From Marinilongibacter aquaticus (lineage in GTDB: Bacteria > Bacteroidota > Bacteroidia > Cytophagales > Spirosomataceae), in assembly GCF_020149935.1 (NCBI RefSeq), contig NZ_CP083757.1, positions 3,311,501 through 3,375,500 on the forward strand: DNA of 64,000 nt, given 5' to 3'. Below, piece by piece: positions 43,998 through 53,604 of this stretch. The notes under the pieces were generated by a model. The model was not told where the DNA came from. It was given only the letters and a program-made list of their open reading frames with translations, and made no database searches. The number at the start of each line of letters is the position of its first letter. Within the stretch, counting starts at the first letter, position 1. The position numbers and the translations under genes are program-made.

Positions 43998-46900
43998 TCA
44001 GTTCTCACAGGCATTTTGTATAGTTGCCCTGAATGTGGATCCGTTTTCGGCTTCGAATCCTGGCCTCAGGGTGATGCTCTTTCCAGAGAGGAGGTCGGAT
44101 CTCGCCCCTTCTCCAATACGGTGGGTGGCCCTTATGGTGTTGATGGCCTTGTGGTTAGCAATGCTGCCCCCGTTCAGGTCGTCCTGTGGCGATTCCAGTA
44201 ACAGGTCTGTGGCGACGATGGACAGAATTTGTGCCGAGGCGTCCGAGCTGACTACCGGTGAGGTGGAGGAGACCTTTATGCGGTATCCGTCCCCGCTCTT
44301 GAGGTAGTTCGGCAGCTGACAAGGTATGTTTGCCGGATCCGTTGACGTGCCGATCAGGATGGAGTTGGCAAAGCTTCCCTGTTCGTCCGAAAGGTAGACC
44401 TGATAGGCGTTGCCGGCATGGAAGTCGCCGTCGGCTGCGGTGCTGACCGTAAAGGACGCGGCCCCACAGAGAGCGGTTGCCGATGCGGTGGGCACATCGA
44501 CGGTCCTTTGGCCGTCGACTATCCAGAACTGGAACACATCCGGCCCCACAAGCACTTCACCCTGCACGTTGTCCTCGGAATATCCTCTGGCAATGAAGGT
44601 GTACAGGTTAGAGTGGAGCACGTCGCCATCGGGTACATCGTCTACTTCATGCAGGTAGAAGGGCATGTTGCTGTCTTCGTGGTACTGCAGGTCTGTGGTG
44701 CCCGATAGCTGGAGCTTAACGCTCTCTATGACGGGGTACGCACAGGTGGTGATGGCTACCACGGTCATCTTCCTGTCGGAACGCTGTACCTGTAGGTTGT
44801 TGGCCACGGGGGCAATGAGTTCTAGCCCAGGTTCGGTGTAGGCTAGGTAGTAGTCCATGCCGGGGTTGGAGCAAGCTACCGATACCTGCGTGGAGGCCGT
44901 CGCGGAACAGGCCCCCTCTGAAACGGTTACGGTGTAGGTGCCGGACATGGCTACCGTGGCATTCGCAATGGTGGGGTTTTGTAGGGTACTGGCAAAGCCA
45001 TTCGGGCCGGTCCAGTTGTAGGAGCTCCCGCCGGAAGCCATGAGCTGGATCAGGTGTCCTTCCTCGAAGGGGCCAGAATTGGAGGCCGCGGCTATAATCT
45101 CGGATTCCGTACTGGTCACCTCTGTGCTCGCGGTCGACGAGCAGCCGTTGGCGTCCGTGGCTTTGACAGTGTACACGCCTGGGGTGGATATGCTTACGGT
45201 GGCTGTATTGCCTAGTCCGCCAGACCATGAATATACACTGCCGCCTGAAGCGGTCCGGATAACGCTGGACACCAAGCAACTAATATTTTCTTCCCCGCTT
45301 ATCGAAACCGAGGGCAAATCGTTGACGGTGAGGGGAACGTTGGAGCTGCTGCCGCAGGTTCCTGCGGTGGCGTATGTGACGGTGTACGTCCCTGGCGTGC
45401 TGAGTGAAAGGTCCACGGTCCCGGTGGCGGGGTCTATTTCGAGTCCCGCGGGGGAAGCCGAGAATGTGCCCCCCGCCAGCCCTGTCACGCTGGGCGTGGG
45501 GTCCTGGTCCCCGGTGCAGTAGGCCTGGGCGGGGTACTGGAATCCGGCGTCGTCGGGGGCGTTGATGGTGAGGGGGGCGTTGGAGCTGCTGCCGCAGGTT
45601 CCTGCGGTGGCGTATGTGACGGTGTACGTCCCTGGCGTGCTGAGTGAAAGGTCCACGGTCCCGGTGGCGGGGTCTATTTCGAGTCCCGCCGGGGAAGCCG
45701 AGAATGTGCCCCCCGCCAGTCCTGTCACGCTGGGCGTAGGGTCCTGGCCCCCGGTGCAGTAGGCCTGGGCGGGGTACTGGAATCCTGCGTCGTCGGGGGC
45801 GTTGACGGTGAGGGGAACGTTGGAGCTGCTGCCGCAGGTTCCTGCGGTGGCGTATGTGACGGTGTACGTCCCTGGCGTGCTGAGTGAAAGGTCCACGGTC
45901 CCGGTGGCGGGGTCTATTTCGAGTCCCGCCGGGGAAGCCGAGAATGTGCCCCCCGCCAGTCCTGTCACGCTGGGCGTGGGGTCTTGGCCCCCGGTGCAGT
46001 AGGCCTGGGCGGGGTACTCGAATCCTGCGTCGTCTGGGGCGTTGACTGTGAGGGGGGCGTTGGAGCTGCTGCCGCAGGTTCCGGCGGTGGCGTATGCGAC
46101 GGTGTACGTTCCTGGCGTGCTGAGTGAAAGGTCCACGGTTCCGGTGGCGGGGTCTATTTCGAGTCCCGCCGGGGAAGCCGAGAATGTGCCCCCCGCCAGT
46201 CCTGTCACGCTGGGCGTGGGGTCTTGGCCCCCGGTGCAGTAGGCCTGGGCGGGGTACTCGAATCCTGCGTCGTCTGGGGCGTTGACAGTGAGGGGGGCGT
46301 TGGAGCTGCTGCCGCAGGTTCCGGCGGTGGCGTATGCGACGGTGTACGTTCCTGGCGTGCTGAGTGAAAGGTCCACGGTTCCGGTGGCGGGGTCTATTTC
46401 GAGTCCAGCGGGGGAAGCCGAGAATGTGCCCCCCGCCAGTCCTGTCACGCTGGGCGTGGGGTCTTGGCCCCCGGTGCAGTAGGCCTGGGCGGGGTACTCG
46501 AATCCGGCGTCGTCCAATGCCGTGACATTGACGGTTACCGTGCCGCAGGAACTCGGTGCGGTGCAGCCGCCCTCTCCGCGGATATAATAGGTGGTCGAGG
46601 GAGAGGAGGGTGTGACCTCAAAGGATGAGGTTGCCGTGGTTCCGATCAGGGTTCCTCCGCAAGAGCCCGTATATATGGCCCAGTGGGAGGCGTCGTTCAA
46701 CGTTCCTGTGATGTTCAGGGTCGCCGTGCCTCCGTTGCATACGGTTGCTGGGCTGTGGGTCACTGTGGGGACCGTAGGTGGCGTACAAGGTATAACCCCT
46801 GTTCCCTGGATGGCAAAGGTGTAGGGGTTTTCGTCAGCATCGTTGTTGGCAATGCTGACTTCCGCTGTCCGGAGTCCGGCGGCGGAAGGGTCGAAAGTGA

Positions 46901-49900
46901 TTTGGAAAGTGGTGTTCCCGCTGGGTGGCAGTGGAGAGTCCGGTTGGCTGCCGACCGTGAAATCTGCAGCATTGGTGCCGCCGATTTCGACTTTGGGGTT
47001 CCCAGACAGGGCAAGCGAGGCCGTCCCCGTGTTTTCAATGCTGAAGGTTCTTGTCACCGTCCCCGAGGAAACGTTTTGTGAACCGAAGTCCGTATGCTTT
47101 GCCGAGCTGGGGGCGGTGTCGCCGTTCGCTATGTCCATGCCGTTGCCCTTCAGACCGATCTCGGGCACGGCATCGATAATGGTGAGGGTGACCTGTTGCA
47201 CGCTCCCCGTGCTTGCATTTGTGGGGGTGCCCATGGTTATTATAATCGTTTCGTCGCCTTCTTCAAGGTTGTCGTACAGCGAGGTGACTCGGATACTGTC
47301 AGAGGTTTGGCCGTACGGTATGGAGATGGTACTGCCTGTAATGGCGTAGTCCGTGCCGCCTCCCACAGCCGTGCCGGCGAAGGTGAGCGGGATGCTGACC
47401 GTCACGCCTGCCGGGGCGTCGATCTCCCCTACGATATAGGCCTGCCCCCCCGATTCATTGGTGATCGGGTTGTACATCGTTCGGAGGAGTAGGTTGGCGA
47501 TGGGTTTTGGGTCGTCGTCTCCGATGGTGTAGGTCACATGGTCGTCCGTGCCCTTGGTGCCGTTCTGCACGGAGGTTATGCTCACCGTCAGCTGTTCGTT
47601 GCCCTCGTACAGGTTGTCCTGTTTATTGGAAAGGGTGATGCTTCCCGTAAGGCTGCCCGGTGCGATGTCTATCGTTGTGCCCGACCTGTCGTAATCGAAT
47701 GTATTCATCGGACTGCCCGTAAAGCCGAGGCTGATCTGTACGTTTGCCCCAAAGCTGTGAGACAGTGTGGCCGTCACGGTTGCTGGGCCCGCGTCCGCCT
47801 CGCTCAGCATGTTTTGGTCAATACTCAATTCGACGCTTGGTTTGGCCGTCAGGTTTAGGCTTGTCGTGTAGTTGCCCGAACTGTAATCCGTCCCGTCGTT
47901 CACCTCGAACTGAAAACTGCTGTTGGTGCTGCCGTTTTGGTAGTATTTAAGTCTGCCCGAGTCAAGGTCGGCCTTGCTTATTTGGTCGTTGTCGCCCAGT
48001 TCTTCGCCAGTATCCAAAAGATTGTTCCCGTTGGCGTCGAGATAGAGAACGCCTTCTGCGGGAACGGATTCGATGAGCAGGTGATCCAGCGGGTCGCTGT
48101 CTGGGTCGGCATAGCTGAAGTCTGCGGTGGCGAACACATAGGAAATCCCTTCATAGATAGTCGCCGAGAAAGAAGAGGCCGTTGGCAACTCGTTGGCCAT
48201 AATGCCCTCGCCCTTTATAGCAAAGGTGTAGGGGTTTTCGTCAGCATCGTTGTTGGCAATGCTGACTTCCGCTGTCCGGAGTCCGGCGGCGGAAGGGTCG
48301 AAAGTGATTTGGAAAGTGGTGTTCCCGCTGGGTGGCAGTGGAGAGTCCGGTTGGCTGCCGACCGTGAAATCTGCAGCATTGGTGCCGCCGATTTCGACTT
48401 TGGGGTTCCCAGACAGGGCAAGCGAGGCCGTCCCCGTGTTTTCAATGCTGAAGGTTCTTGTCACCGTCCCCGAGGAAACGTTTTGTGAACCGAAGTCCGT
48501 ATGCTTTGCCGAGCTGGGGGCGGTGTCGCCGTTCGCTATGTCCATGCCGTTGCCCTTCAGACCGATCTCGGGCACGGCATCGATAATGGTGAGGGTGACC
48601 TGTTGCACGCTCCCCGTGCTTGCATTTGTGGGGGTGCCCATGGTTATTATAATCGTTTCGTCGCCTTCTTCAAGGTTGTCGTACAGCGAGGTGACTCGGA
48701 TACTGTCAGAGGTTTGGCCGTACGGTATGGAGATGGTACTGCCTGTAATGGCGTAGTCCGTGCCGCCTCCCACAGCCGTGCCGGCGAAGGTGAGCGGGAT
48801 GCTGACCGTCACGCCTGCCGGGGCGTCGATCTCCCCTACGATATAGGCCTGCCCCCCCGATTCATTGGTGATCGGGTTGTACATCGTTCGGAGGAGTAGG
48901 TTGGCGATGGGTTTTGGGTCGTCGTCTCCGATGGTGTAGGTCACATGGTCGTCCGTGCCCTTGGTGCCGTTCTGCACGGAGGTTATGCTCACCGTCAGCT
49001 GTTCGTTGCCCTCGTACAGGTTGTCCTGTTTATTGGAAAGGGTGATGCTTCCCGTAAGGCTGCCCGGTGCGATGTCTATCGTTGTGCCCGACCTGTCGTA
49101 ATCGAATGTATTCATCGGACTGCCCGTAAAGCCGAGGCTGATCTGTACGTTTGCCCCAAAGCTGTGAGACAGTGTGGCCGTCACGGTTGCTGGGCCCGCG
49201 TCCGCCTCGCTCAGCATGTTTTGGTCAATACTCAATTCGACGCTTGGTTTGGCCGTCAGGTTTAGGCTTGTCGTGTAGTTGCCCGAACTGTAATCCGTCC
49301 CGTCGTTCACCTCGAACTGAAAACTGCTGTTGGTGCTGCCGTTTTGGTAGTATTTAAGTCTGCCCGAGTCAAGGTCGGCCTTGCTTATTTGATCGTTGTC
49401 GCCCAGTTCTTCGCCAGTATCCAAAAGATTGTTCCCGTTGGCGTCGAGATAGAGAACGCCTTCTGCGGGAACGGATTCGATGAGCAGGTGATCCAGCGGG
49501 TCGCTGTCTAGGTCGGCATAGCCGAAGTCTGCGGTGGCGAACACATAGGAAACCCCTTCATAGATAGTCGCCGAGAAAGAAGAGGCCGTTGGCAACTCGT
49601 TGGCCATAATGCCCTCGCCCTTAATAGCAAACGTGTAGGGGTTCTCGTCAGCGTCATTGCTTGAAATCTGAAGGGTAGCTGTTTTTATACCTACTGTAGA
49701 GGGGTTGAAAGTGACCTGAAACGTGGTGCTTCCTGCGGCAGGAACACTTGAAAGGCTAGGTTGTGAAATGGAGAAGTCAGCTGCATTTGTGCCACTTTTT
49801 GTTACAGGATTGGCTCCCAAAATTAAGGAAGCGGTACCCGAATTTTGAATTGTAAAGGTGCGTATTACCGAACCAGAACTTACATCTGTACTGCCAAAAT

Positions 49901-52900
49901 CTGTATGATCTGCCAACGAAGGGCTGTTGTCATTCGAAGAGATGGGCGTATTGTTGAACCCAAGTATATCGATTTCGGCTTCTTCAATAATGAAACCGTT
50001 GCCGCCATTGAAATCGTCTGGTGTTATTGGAAAGGGTGTATTGTCGTCACGGCTCCAGTTTGTGTAATCGTTGATAGCCAAAGCAAGCTCTTCCTTACTG
50101 CCTTGAAAGGGGCCATTGTATTTGTAATTATCGACTTCCTGAGTGGGTGAGGGGTTCAGCATTACTGCATTTGTTGCATTGGTAAGGCCAGGGGCGATGG
50201 TACTTGTGGACACACTAGACAGTGGAGCAACGAGTACGGAGGCACAGCTTGTCACGTCGGCGGCTTCGGTAAACCATTTGGTGCTTACATTGTCGCAACC
50301 GGTATTGTGGGCATAATTGTCGTCTGATTGAATACCCGTGAGAAAGGTTGGACTCCGTGAGCCGATAATTCCTTGATAGGCAAAGAGGTTGTCCGACAAC
50401 AGGTTGAAAGGGTGCGGGGTAATGCCATCGGCTTGGAGCAATGGGCCCACGCTTCCGCCTCCCGTAACTGTCAAAACATCCGTACTGGTTTCGATGATCG
50501 ATACAATACTTCCGGCGGCTAATCCCCCAGCTGGAGCTGTCCATGCAAAATGTGCTTCAGTTCCGGCATTCCAAGTGTTGGTCGAACCTTTGGACCAACC
50601 TTGATCAGTGAAATTGATCACCTCATTTGCAGGGATATTTGTGAGAGCCACAAAAGCAAAGCCATCGTCTGTATCGTTGTTGATGGCCACGAAAGCGATA
50701 TCTCCTGCGGCCAACGAACCGGGATTGGGAATCAGCACTTCAAAGGTGCTCAAGTTGTTACAGCCTTGTCCGTTGTTGGCCCATGTGCCTACGCCCAAGT
50801 TTGGAGGGTTCGGAGCCGAATTGTTTGTGTTGTAGTGCGTAAGCACTTCATATACGCCATCATGGTTGGCATCCAAACGCAATTCCCATCTCGAATTGGC
50901 GGTAGACCACTTTACCTGATAAGGGTTGTTTCCATTTGCTGCGGTGCCGGTAAAAATATTTCTTGATGTCGCTTGAGAATCATCTCCTGTATGCCACATG
51001 TCAATGTCAGCCGCAAAGAAACAGTTGTCGCTGTCTCCCACATTGACGCGTAAATCAGAACTGACGACAATCAATCGAGCAGGATCTGAATTTGTGTTTC
51101 CTTCCGTATTCGAGACCACGCAGCGGTATTGTTTGTCGTTCAGGCCATTTACACTGCTTATGGACAGGATATCGCTGAAAACTCCAGAGTAGATACTGGA
51201 GTTGGATAGGTCGGTCCATGAGCCATTCGAAAGCACTTGCCAGCGGTATGAACTTGCATCATTTGATTTTACCCAAAAAACAGTACTGTTGTCTTCGGCC
51301 AATGTAATGCTTTGTGGATGGTGATTGATTGTTGGAGGGGAAGCCGTGGCTGTGCCTTGAATTGAAAATGTATACGGTGCTTCGTCATAATCGTCGTTTT
51401 CAATGCTGACCACAGCTTCTTTTGCTCCAGAAGAGGAAGGATTGAAAGTGATTTGGAAGTTTGAGCTTCCCGAAGCTGACACGCCTGATGAGGGCTGTGA
51501 ACTGACACTGAAACCTACATTGTCAGGGTCGATTGTCACGCGTGGGCTCGAAGTGTTAAGGTTGAGTGTCGTGGTACCGGTATTCTGTATGGTGAATGTG
51601 TGCTGCGTAGAGCCAGAACCCACGGCTTGACTTCCAAAATCGGTCCCGTTTGAGCTCGATGGACTGTTACTGCCATTGGTTATATTGTTGCCCGATCCGG
51701 TTAGATTGATTTCTGGGCAACCCGGATTGCTTTGGTATTCGTAGGCTCCTAAGTCGAGTGTAGCACCGTAGATTCTTGCGTTCCCGTCCAAATCATACGA
51801 AGCGGCTTGGCCGTTCAGTCCTGTGTTGATTGCAGGAGAGCAGCCGTATAGGCGAAGGTCGCCGAGTGTGTTTACTTCAATTTTGGGTTGATCGAGAAAC
51901 ATCGGGTTGGTGCTGAGGTTGCCTGTGCCCGAATGGCCATTCTCCACAATTGAGTAGGTGACACTCACAGTACTCGACAGATTGTTGATTTCACTGTCGT
52001 TGCCCCAAATTATAGAGTTGACCATATTGAGGGTGCTGTTTTCTGCCGTTATGGTACCTTCTGTACCTATAGTTCTGTTTCCGGAGAAGCTGCAACTTTT
52101 AATGTTTGCCGTACCCCCGTACCGTATATTGATGGCTCCGCCCCCGAAGGTGCTCGATGTGTTTCCAATGAATTCGGTGTTTTCGATAGTGGCTTCACCT
52201 GCGTTGACAAATATTGCACCTCCAAAACCGGTATGATTACCCTTGAAGCTGCAATTTTTAATTAAATATGAACCGCCTCCAATACGCATTGCACCCGAGT
52301 TGAAATAAGATGAGTTGCTTTCGAATGTACAATCGGAATACGTGCAAAAGGTGGCTCCTTCGTGAAATATAGCCCCGCCGATCAATGAAAAGTTGTCTCG
52401 AAAGGTGCAGTTCGAAATGACGGCATTGTTCGGGGTATATTGGAAATATATCGCTCCTCCTCTGTCTTTTGGGGCGTCGCTATCTGAAGCTTGGCCGTCT
52501 ACAAATGTCAGGCCATCGAAAGTGGTGCTGCCGCTTACACCCGAAGGGACGGTCATGATGTGATAGCAGTTGTCTGCGTCGTCGCCGTTGTTCCCAATAT
52601 CGCCCGAAAGGATTGTCTCGTTTAAGGCAATATTTCTGTTGTTGATCGCCCCTTCATTACCGGCGAAGCCGCCGTAGAGTTTGATGCCCCTGTCTACTGT
52701 AAAAGTAGCATTTCTGCCCGAACCACTGGTTGGGGTATACGTGCCTGCGGCTATCCAAATTTCATCTCCCGCTACCGAGGCATCGATCATGTTTTGCAGG
52801 CTTCCCGAGGCATTTGCCCAAGACGAGCCGTTTCCCGATCCACTTGCCGTGGGCTTGACGTAGCGAATGGTGGCAAAAGAGTAAAGGTGTGCCATTAGAA

Positions 52901-52928
52901 GTGTACACAGAAGTAGAACTCTTTTCAT
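43998..52928 (-). CDS. giant secreted repeat protein (beta-helix, choice-of-anchor D, Calx-beta, cadherin-like, 80-aa repeats)
   Basis: 2976 residues. Signal peptide 1-19. A right-handed beta-helix covers about 20-400 (repeated GGAIF..., NCTF... turns). A first choice-of-anchor D (ASPM/SPD-2/Hydin-like) domain is at about 405-530, an Ig-like domain to about 630, a lamin-tail/extracellular region to about 980 and a second anchor D domain to about 1100. Residues 1100-2038 are two near-identical 469-residue units, each with cadherin-like, two Calx-beta and one anchor D domain. Five 80-residue units follow (about 2137-2537), then two Ig-like/PKD-like domains and a C-terminal 3-coathanger-type module (SGKSITLRPGFEAENGS). 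No typical T9SS tail is seen. It is presumably an adhesin or matrix protein on the cell surface. GC rises sharply in the C-terminal two thirds. Confidence 0.88.
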   Translation of the reverse strand: MKRVLLLCTLLMAHLYSFATIRYVKPTASGSGNGSSWANASGSLQNMIDASVAGDEIWIAAGTYTPTSGSGRNATFTVDRGIKLYGGFAGNEGAINNRNIALNETILSGDIGNNGDDADNCYHIMTVPSGVSGSTTFDGLTFVDGQASDSDAPKDRGGAIYFQYTPNNAVISNCTFRDNFSLIGGAIFHEGATFCTYSDCTFESNSSYFNSGAMRIGGGSYLIKNCSFKGNHTGFGGAIFVNAGEATIENTEFIGNTSSTFGGGAINIRYGGTANIKSCSFSGNRTIGTEGTITAENSTLNMVNSIIWGNDSEINNLSSTVSVTYSIVENGHSGTGNLSTNPMFLDQPKIEVNTLGDLRLYGCSPAINTGLNGQAASYDLDGNARIYGATLDLGAYEYQSNPGCPEINLTGSGNNITNGSNSPSSSNGTDFGSQAVGSGSTQHTFTIQNTGTTTLNLNTSSPRVTIDPDNVGFSVSSQPSSGVSASGSSNFQITFNPSSSGAKEAVVSIENDDYDEAPYTFSIQGTATASPPTINHHPQSITLAEDNSTVFWVKSNDASSYRWQVLSNGSWTDLSNSSIYSGVFSDILSISSVNGLNDKQYRCVVSNTEGNTNSDPARLIVVSSDLRVNVGDSDNCFFAADIDMWHTGDDSQATSRNIFTGTAANGNNPYQVKWSTANSRWELRLDANHDGVYEVLTHYNTNNSAPNPPNLGVGTWANNGQGCNNLSTFEVLIPNPGSLAAGDIAFVAINNDTDDGFAFVALTNIPANEVINFTDQGWSKGSTNTWNAGTEAHFAWTAPAGGLAAGSIVSIIETSTDVLTVTGGGSVGPLLQADGITPHPFNLLSDNLFAYQGIIGSRSPTFLTGIQSDDNYAHNTGCDNVSTKWFTEAADVTSCASVLVAPLSSVSTSTIAPGLTNATNAVMLNPSPTQEVDNYKYNGPFQGSKEELALAINDYTNWSRDDNTPFPITPDDFNGGNGFIIEEAEIDILGFNNTPISSNDNSPSLADHTDFGSTDVSSGSVIRTFTIQNSGTASLILGANPVTKSGTNAADFSISQPSLSSVPAAGSTTFQVTFNPSTVGIKTATLQISSNDADENPYTFAIKGEGIMANELPTASSFSATIYEGVSYVFATADFGYADLDSDPLDHLLIESVPAEGVLYLDANGNNLLDTGEELGDNDQISKADLDSGRLKYYQNGSTNSSFQFEVNDGTDYSSGNYTTSLNLTAKPSVELSIDQNMLSEADAGPATVTATLSHSFGANVQISLGFTGSPMNTFDYDRSGTTIDIAPGSLTGSITLSNKQDNLYEGNEQLTVSITSVQNGTKGTDDHVTYTIGDDDPKPIANLLLRTMYNPITNESGGQAYIVGEIDAPAGVTVSIPLTFAGTAVGGGTDYAITGSTISIPYGQTSDSIRVTSLYDNLEEGDETIIITMGTPTNASTGSVQQVTLTIIDAVPEIGLKGNGMDIANGDTAPSSAKHTDFGSQNVSSGTVTRTFSIENTGTASLALSGNPKVEIGGTNAADFTVGSQPDSPLPPSGNTTFQITFDPSAAGLRTAEVSIANNDADENPYTFAIKGEGIMANELPTASSFSATIYEGISYVFATADFSYADPDSDPLDHLLIESVPAEGVLYLDANGNNLLDTGEELGDNDQISKADLDSGRLKYYQNGSTNSSFQFEVNDGTDYSSGNYTTSLNLTAKPSVELSIDQNMLSEADAGPATVTATLSHSFGANVQISLGFTGSPMNTFDYDRSGTTIDIAPGSLTGSITLSNKQDNLYEGNEQLTVSITSVQNGTKGTDDHVTYTIGDDDPKPIANLLLRTMYNPITNESGGQAYIVGEIDAPAGVTVSIPLTFAGTAVGGGTDYAITGSTISIPYGQTSDSIRVTSLYDNLEEGDETIIITMGTPTNASTGSVQQVTLTIIDAVPEIGLKGNGMDIANGDTAPSSAKHTDFGSQNVSSGTVTRTFSIENTGTASLALSGNPKVEIGGTNAADFTVGSQPDSPLPPSGNTTFQITFDPSAAGLRTAEVSIANNDADENPYTFAIQGTGVIPCTPPTVPTVTHSPATVCNGGTATLNITGTLNDASHWAIYTGSCGGTLIGTTATSSFEVTPSSPSTTYYIRGEGGCTAPSSCGTVTVNVTALDDAGFEYPAQAYCTGGQDPTPSVTGLAGGTFSASPAGLEIDPATGTVDLSLSTPGTYTVAYATAGTCGSSSNAPLTVNAPDDAGFEYPAQAYCTGGQDPTPSVTGLAGGTFSASPAGLEIDPATGTVDLSLSTPGTYTVAYATAGTCGSSSNAPLTVNAPDDAGFEYPAQAYCTGGQDPTPSVTGLAGGTFSASPAGLEIDPATGTVDLSLSTPGTYTVTYATAGTCGSSSNVPLTVNAPDDAGFQYPAQAYCTGGQDPTPSVTGLAGGTFSASPAGLEIDPATGTVDLSLSTPGTYTVTYATAGTCGSSSNAPLTINAPDDAGFQYPAQAYCTGDQDPTPSVTGLAGGTFSASPAGLEIDPATGTVDLSLSTPGTYTVTYATAGTCGSSSNVPLTVNDLPSVSISGEENISCLVSSVIRTASGGSVYSWSGGLGNTATVSISTPGVYTVKATDANGCSSTASTEVTSTESEIIAAASNSGPFEEGHLIQLMASGGSSYNWTGPNGFASTLQNPTIANATVAMSGTYTVTVSEGACSATASTQVSVACSNPGMDYYLAYTEPGLELIAPVANNLQVQRSDRKMTVVAITTCAYPVIESVKLQLSGTTDLQYHEDSNMPFYLHEVDDVPDGDVLHSNLYTFIARGYSEDNVQGEVLVGPDVFQFWIVDGQRTVDVPTASATALCGAASFTVSTAADGDFHAGNAYQVYLSDEQGSFANSILIGTSTDPANIPCQLPNYLKSGDGYRIKVSSTSPVVSSDASAQILSIVATDLLLESPQDDLNGGSIANHKAINTIRATHRIGEGARSDLLSGKSITLRPGFEAENGSTFRATIQNACEN
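45319..46517 (-). repeat. five tandem 240-bp (80-aa) repeats in the giant surface protein
   Basis: Five in-frame units of 240 bp, more than 90% alike by eye, each reading from DDAGFEYPAQAYCTGG through TPSVTGLAGGTFSASPAG to SSNAPLTVNAP. Two conserved cysteines per unit suggest one disulfide per Ig-like domain. Such arrays can expand or shrink by recombination. Confidence 0.95.
46814..48220 (-). repeat. 1407-bp tandem unit, copy nearer the C-terminus
   Basis: Matches 48221-49627 base for base over most of its length, with a handful of substitutions near its high-coordinate end. 1407 bp is 469 codons, so the frame is kept. Confidence 0.95.
48221..49627 (-). repeat. 1407-bp tandem unit, copy nearer the N-terminus
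   Basis: Partner of 46814-48220. Beyond 49627 similarity falls to that of an ordinary anchor D paralog and the base composition changes. Confidence 0.95.
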
Positions 52929-53136
52929 AGTTTTTTTCGAATAAATAGGTTGACAGATTCAAGTGGATAATTGATAAGGTAAAGCTCAGCATTGTGCCTG
53001 CGAGTGCTTAACGTATATCAATCATTCTTTAACACATTTCGAACAAAGCCCTTTGGGCGATGCATTTTGTGGGAAAATTGAGCCGAAAGAAGCCTACGTC
53101 TAGGTGTTTGCACGTAGCCCGATTGTGTGGCTTGGC

Positions 53137-53487
53137 TCAGCTCACAGACAGACGTTTTTTATCTTTTTGCGAAAAAATGGATTTCATGACATCCACGGTT
53201 CTTCTTCTGGATGTGCGGCAAAGCGGGCCGTTTCTGAGCTGGATATTGAGAAAGCCTTTTTCGCCCCAAAAGTCACCGATCATGTTTATGTTGATCACCT
53301 GTCTTCTGTTGATACGAATAAAATCCAAAGGGTTCAGGCCCTCTTGTATATAGCAAAGGCTTTTGGCAGCGATCACTTTTTTGGGAGAATTGGTTTTGTG
53401 AATTATGGTGTAATTGCTTTCACTTTCCAGATACAGGATTTTGTCTGCTTCCACTCTTTCTTGCCCAGGAAGTATAAGTGTACCCAT
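53137..53487 (-). CDS. stand-alone LytTR DNA-binding regulator
   Basis: 116 residues made almost only of a LytTR domain (ILYLESESNYTIIHKT, FIRINRRQVININMI, the usual DNA-binding beta-fold), with no receiver or membrane part. It binds DNA, probably as a transcription factor. It lies 208 nt upstream of the giant surface protein and 118 nt downstream of a hybrid kinase, all on the minus strand. It could regulate the surface protein; this is inference from position. Confidence 0.88.
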   Translation of the reverse strand: MGTLILPGQERVEADKILYLESESNYTIIHKTNSPKKVIAAKSLCYIQEGLNPLDFIRINRRQVININMIGDFWGEKGFLNIQLRNGPLCRTSRRRTVDVMKSIFSQKDKKRLSVS

Positions 53488-53604
53488 CGATAGCTTTTAT
53501 AGGATTGATGAAACAAATTTTCTCAAATTTCCCTTAAATCGCTCGCGAATGCTTAATCCAAATCGAACAAAGTTTAGCTTATATCAGACATCGGGCAGAG
53601 AAAA

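Noticed and set aside
44035-44307. Plus-strand 90-codon frame at the C-terminal end of the giant gene
   Set aside because: Antisense to a conserved 3-coathanger-type module; no independent support.
45319-46517. Regular direct repeats as a CRISPR array
   Set aside because: The period is 240 bp, there are no spacers, and the repeats are in-frame protein domains.
46843-49357. Long plus-strand frames (up to 168 codons, repeated at 1407-bp distance) opposite the giant surface protein
   Set aside because: They are shadows of a GC-rich coding strand; they repeat only because the host gene repeats, and have no promoter or family resemblance.
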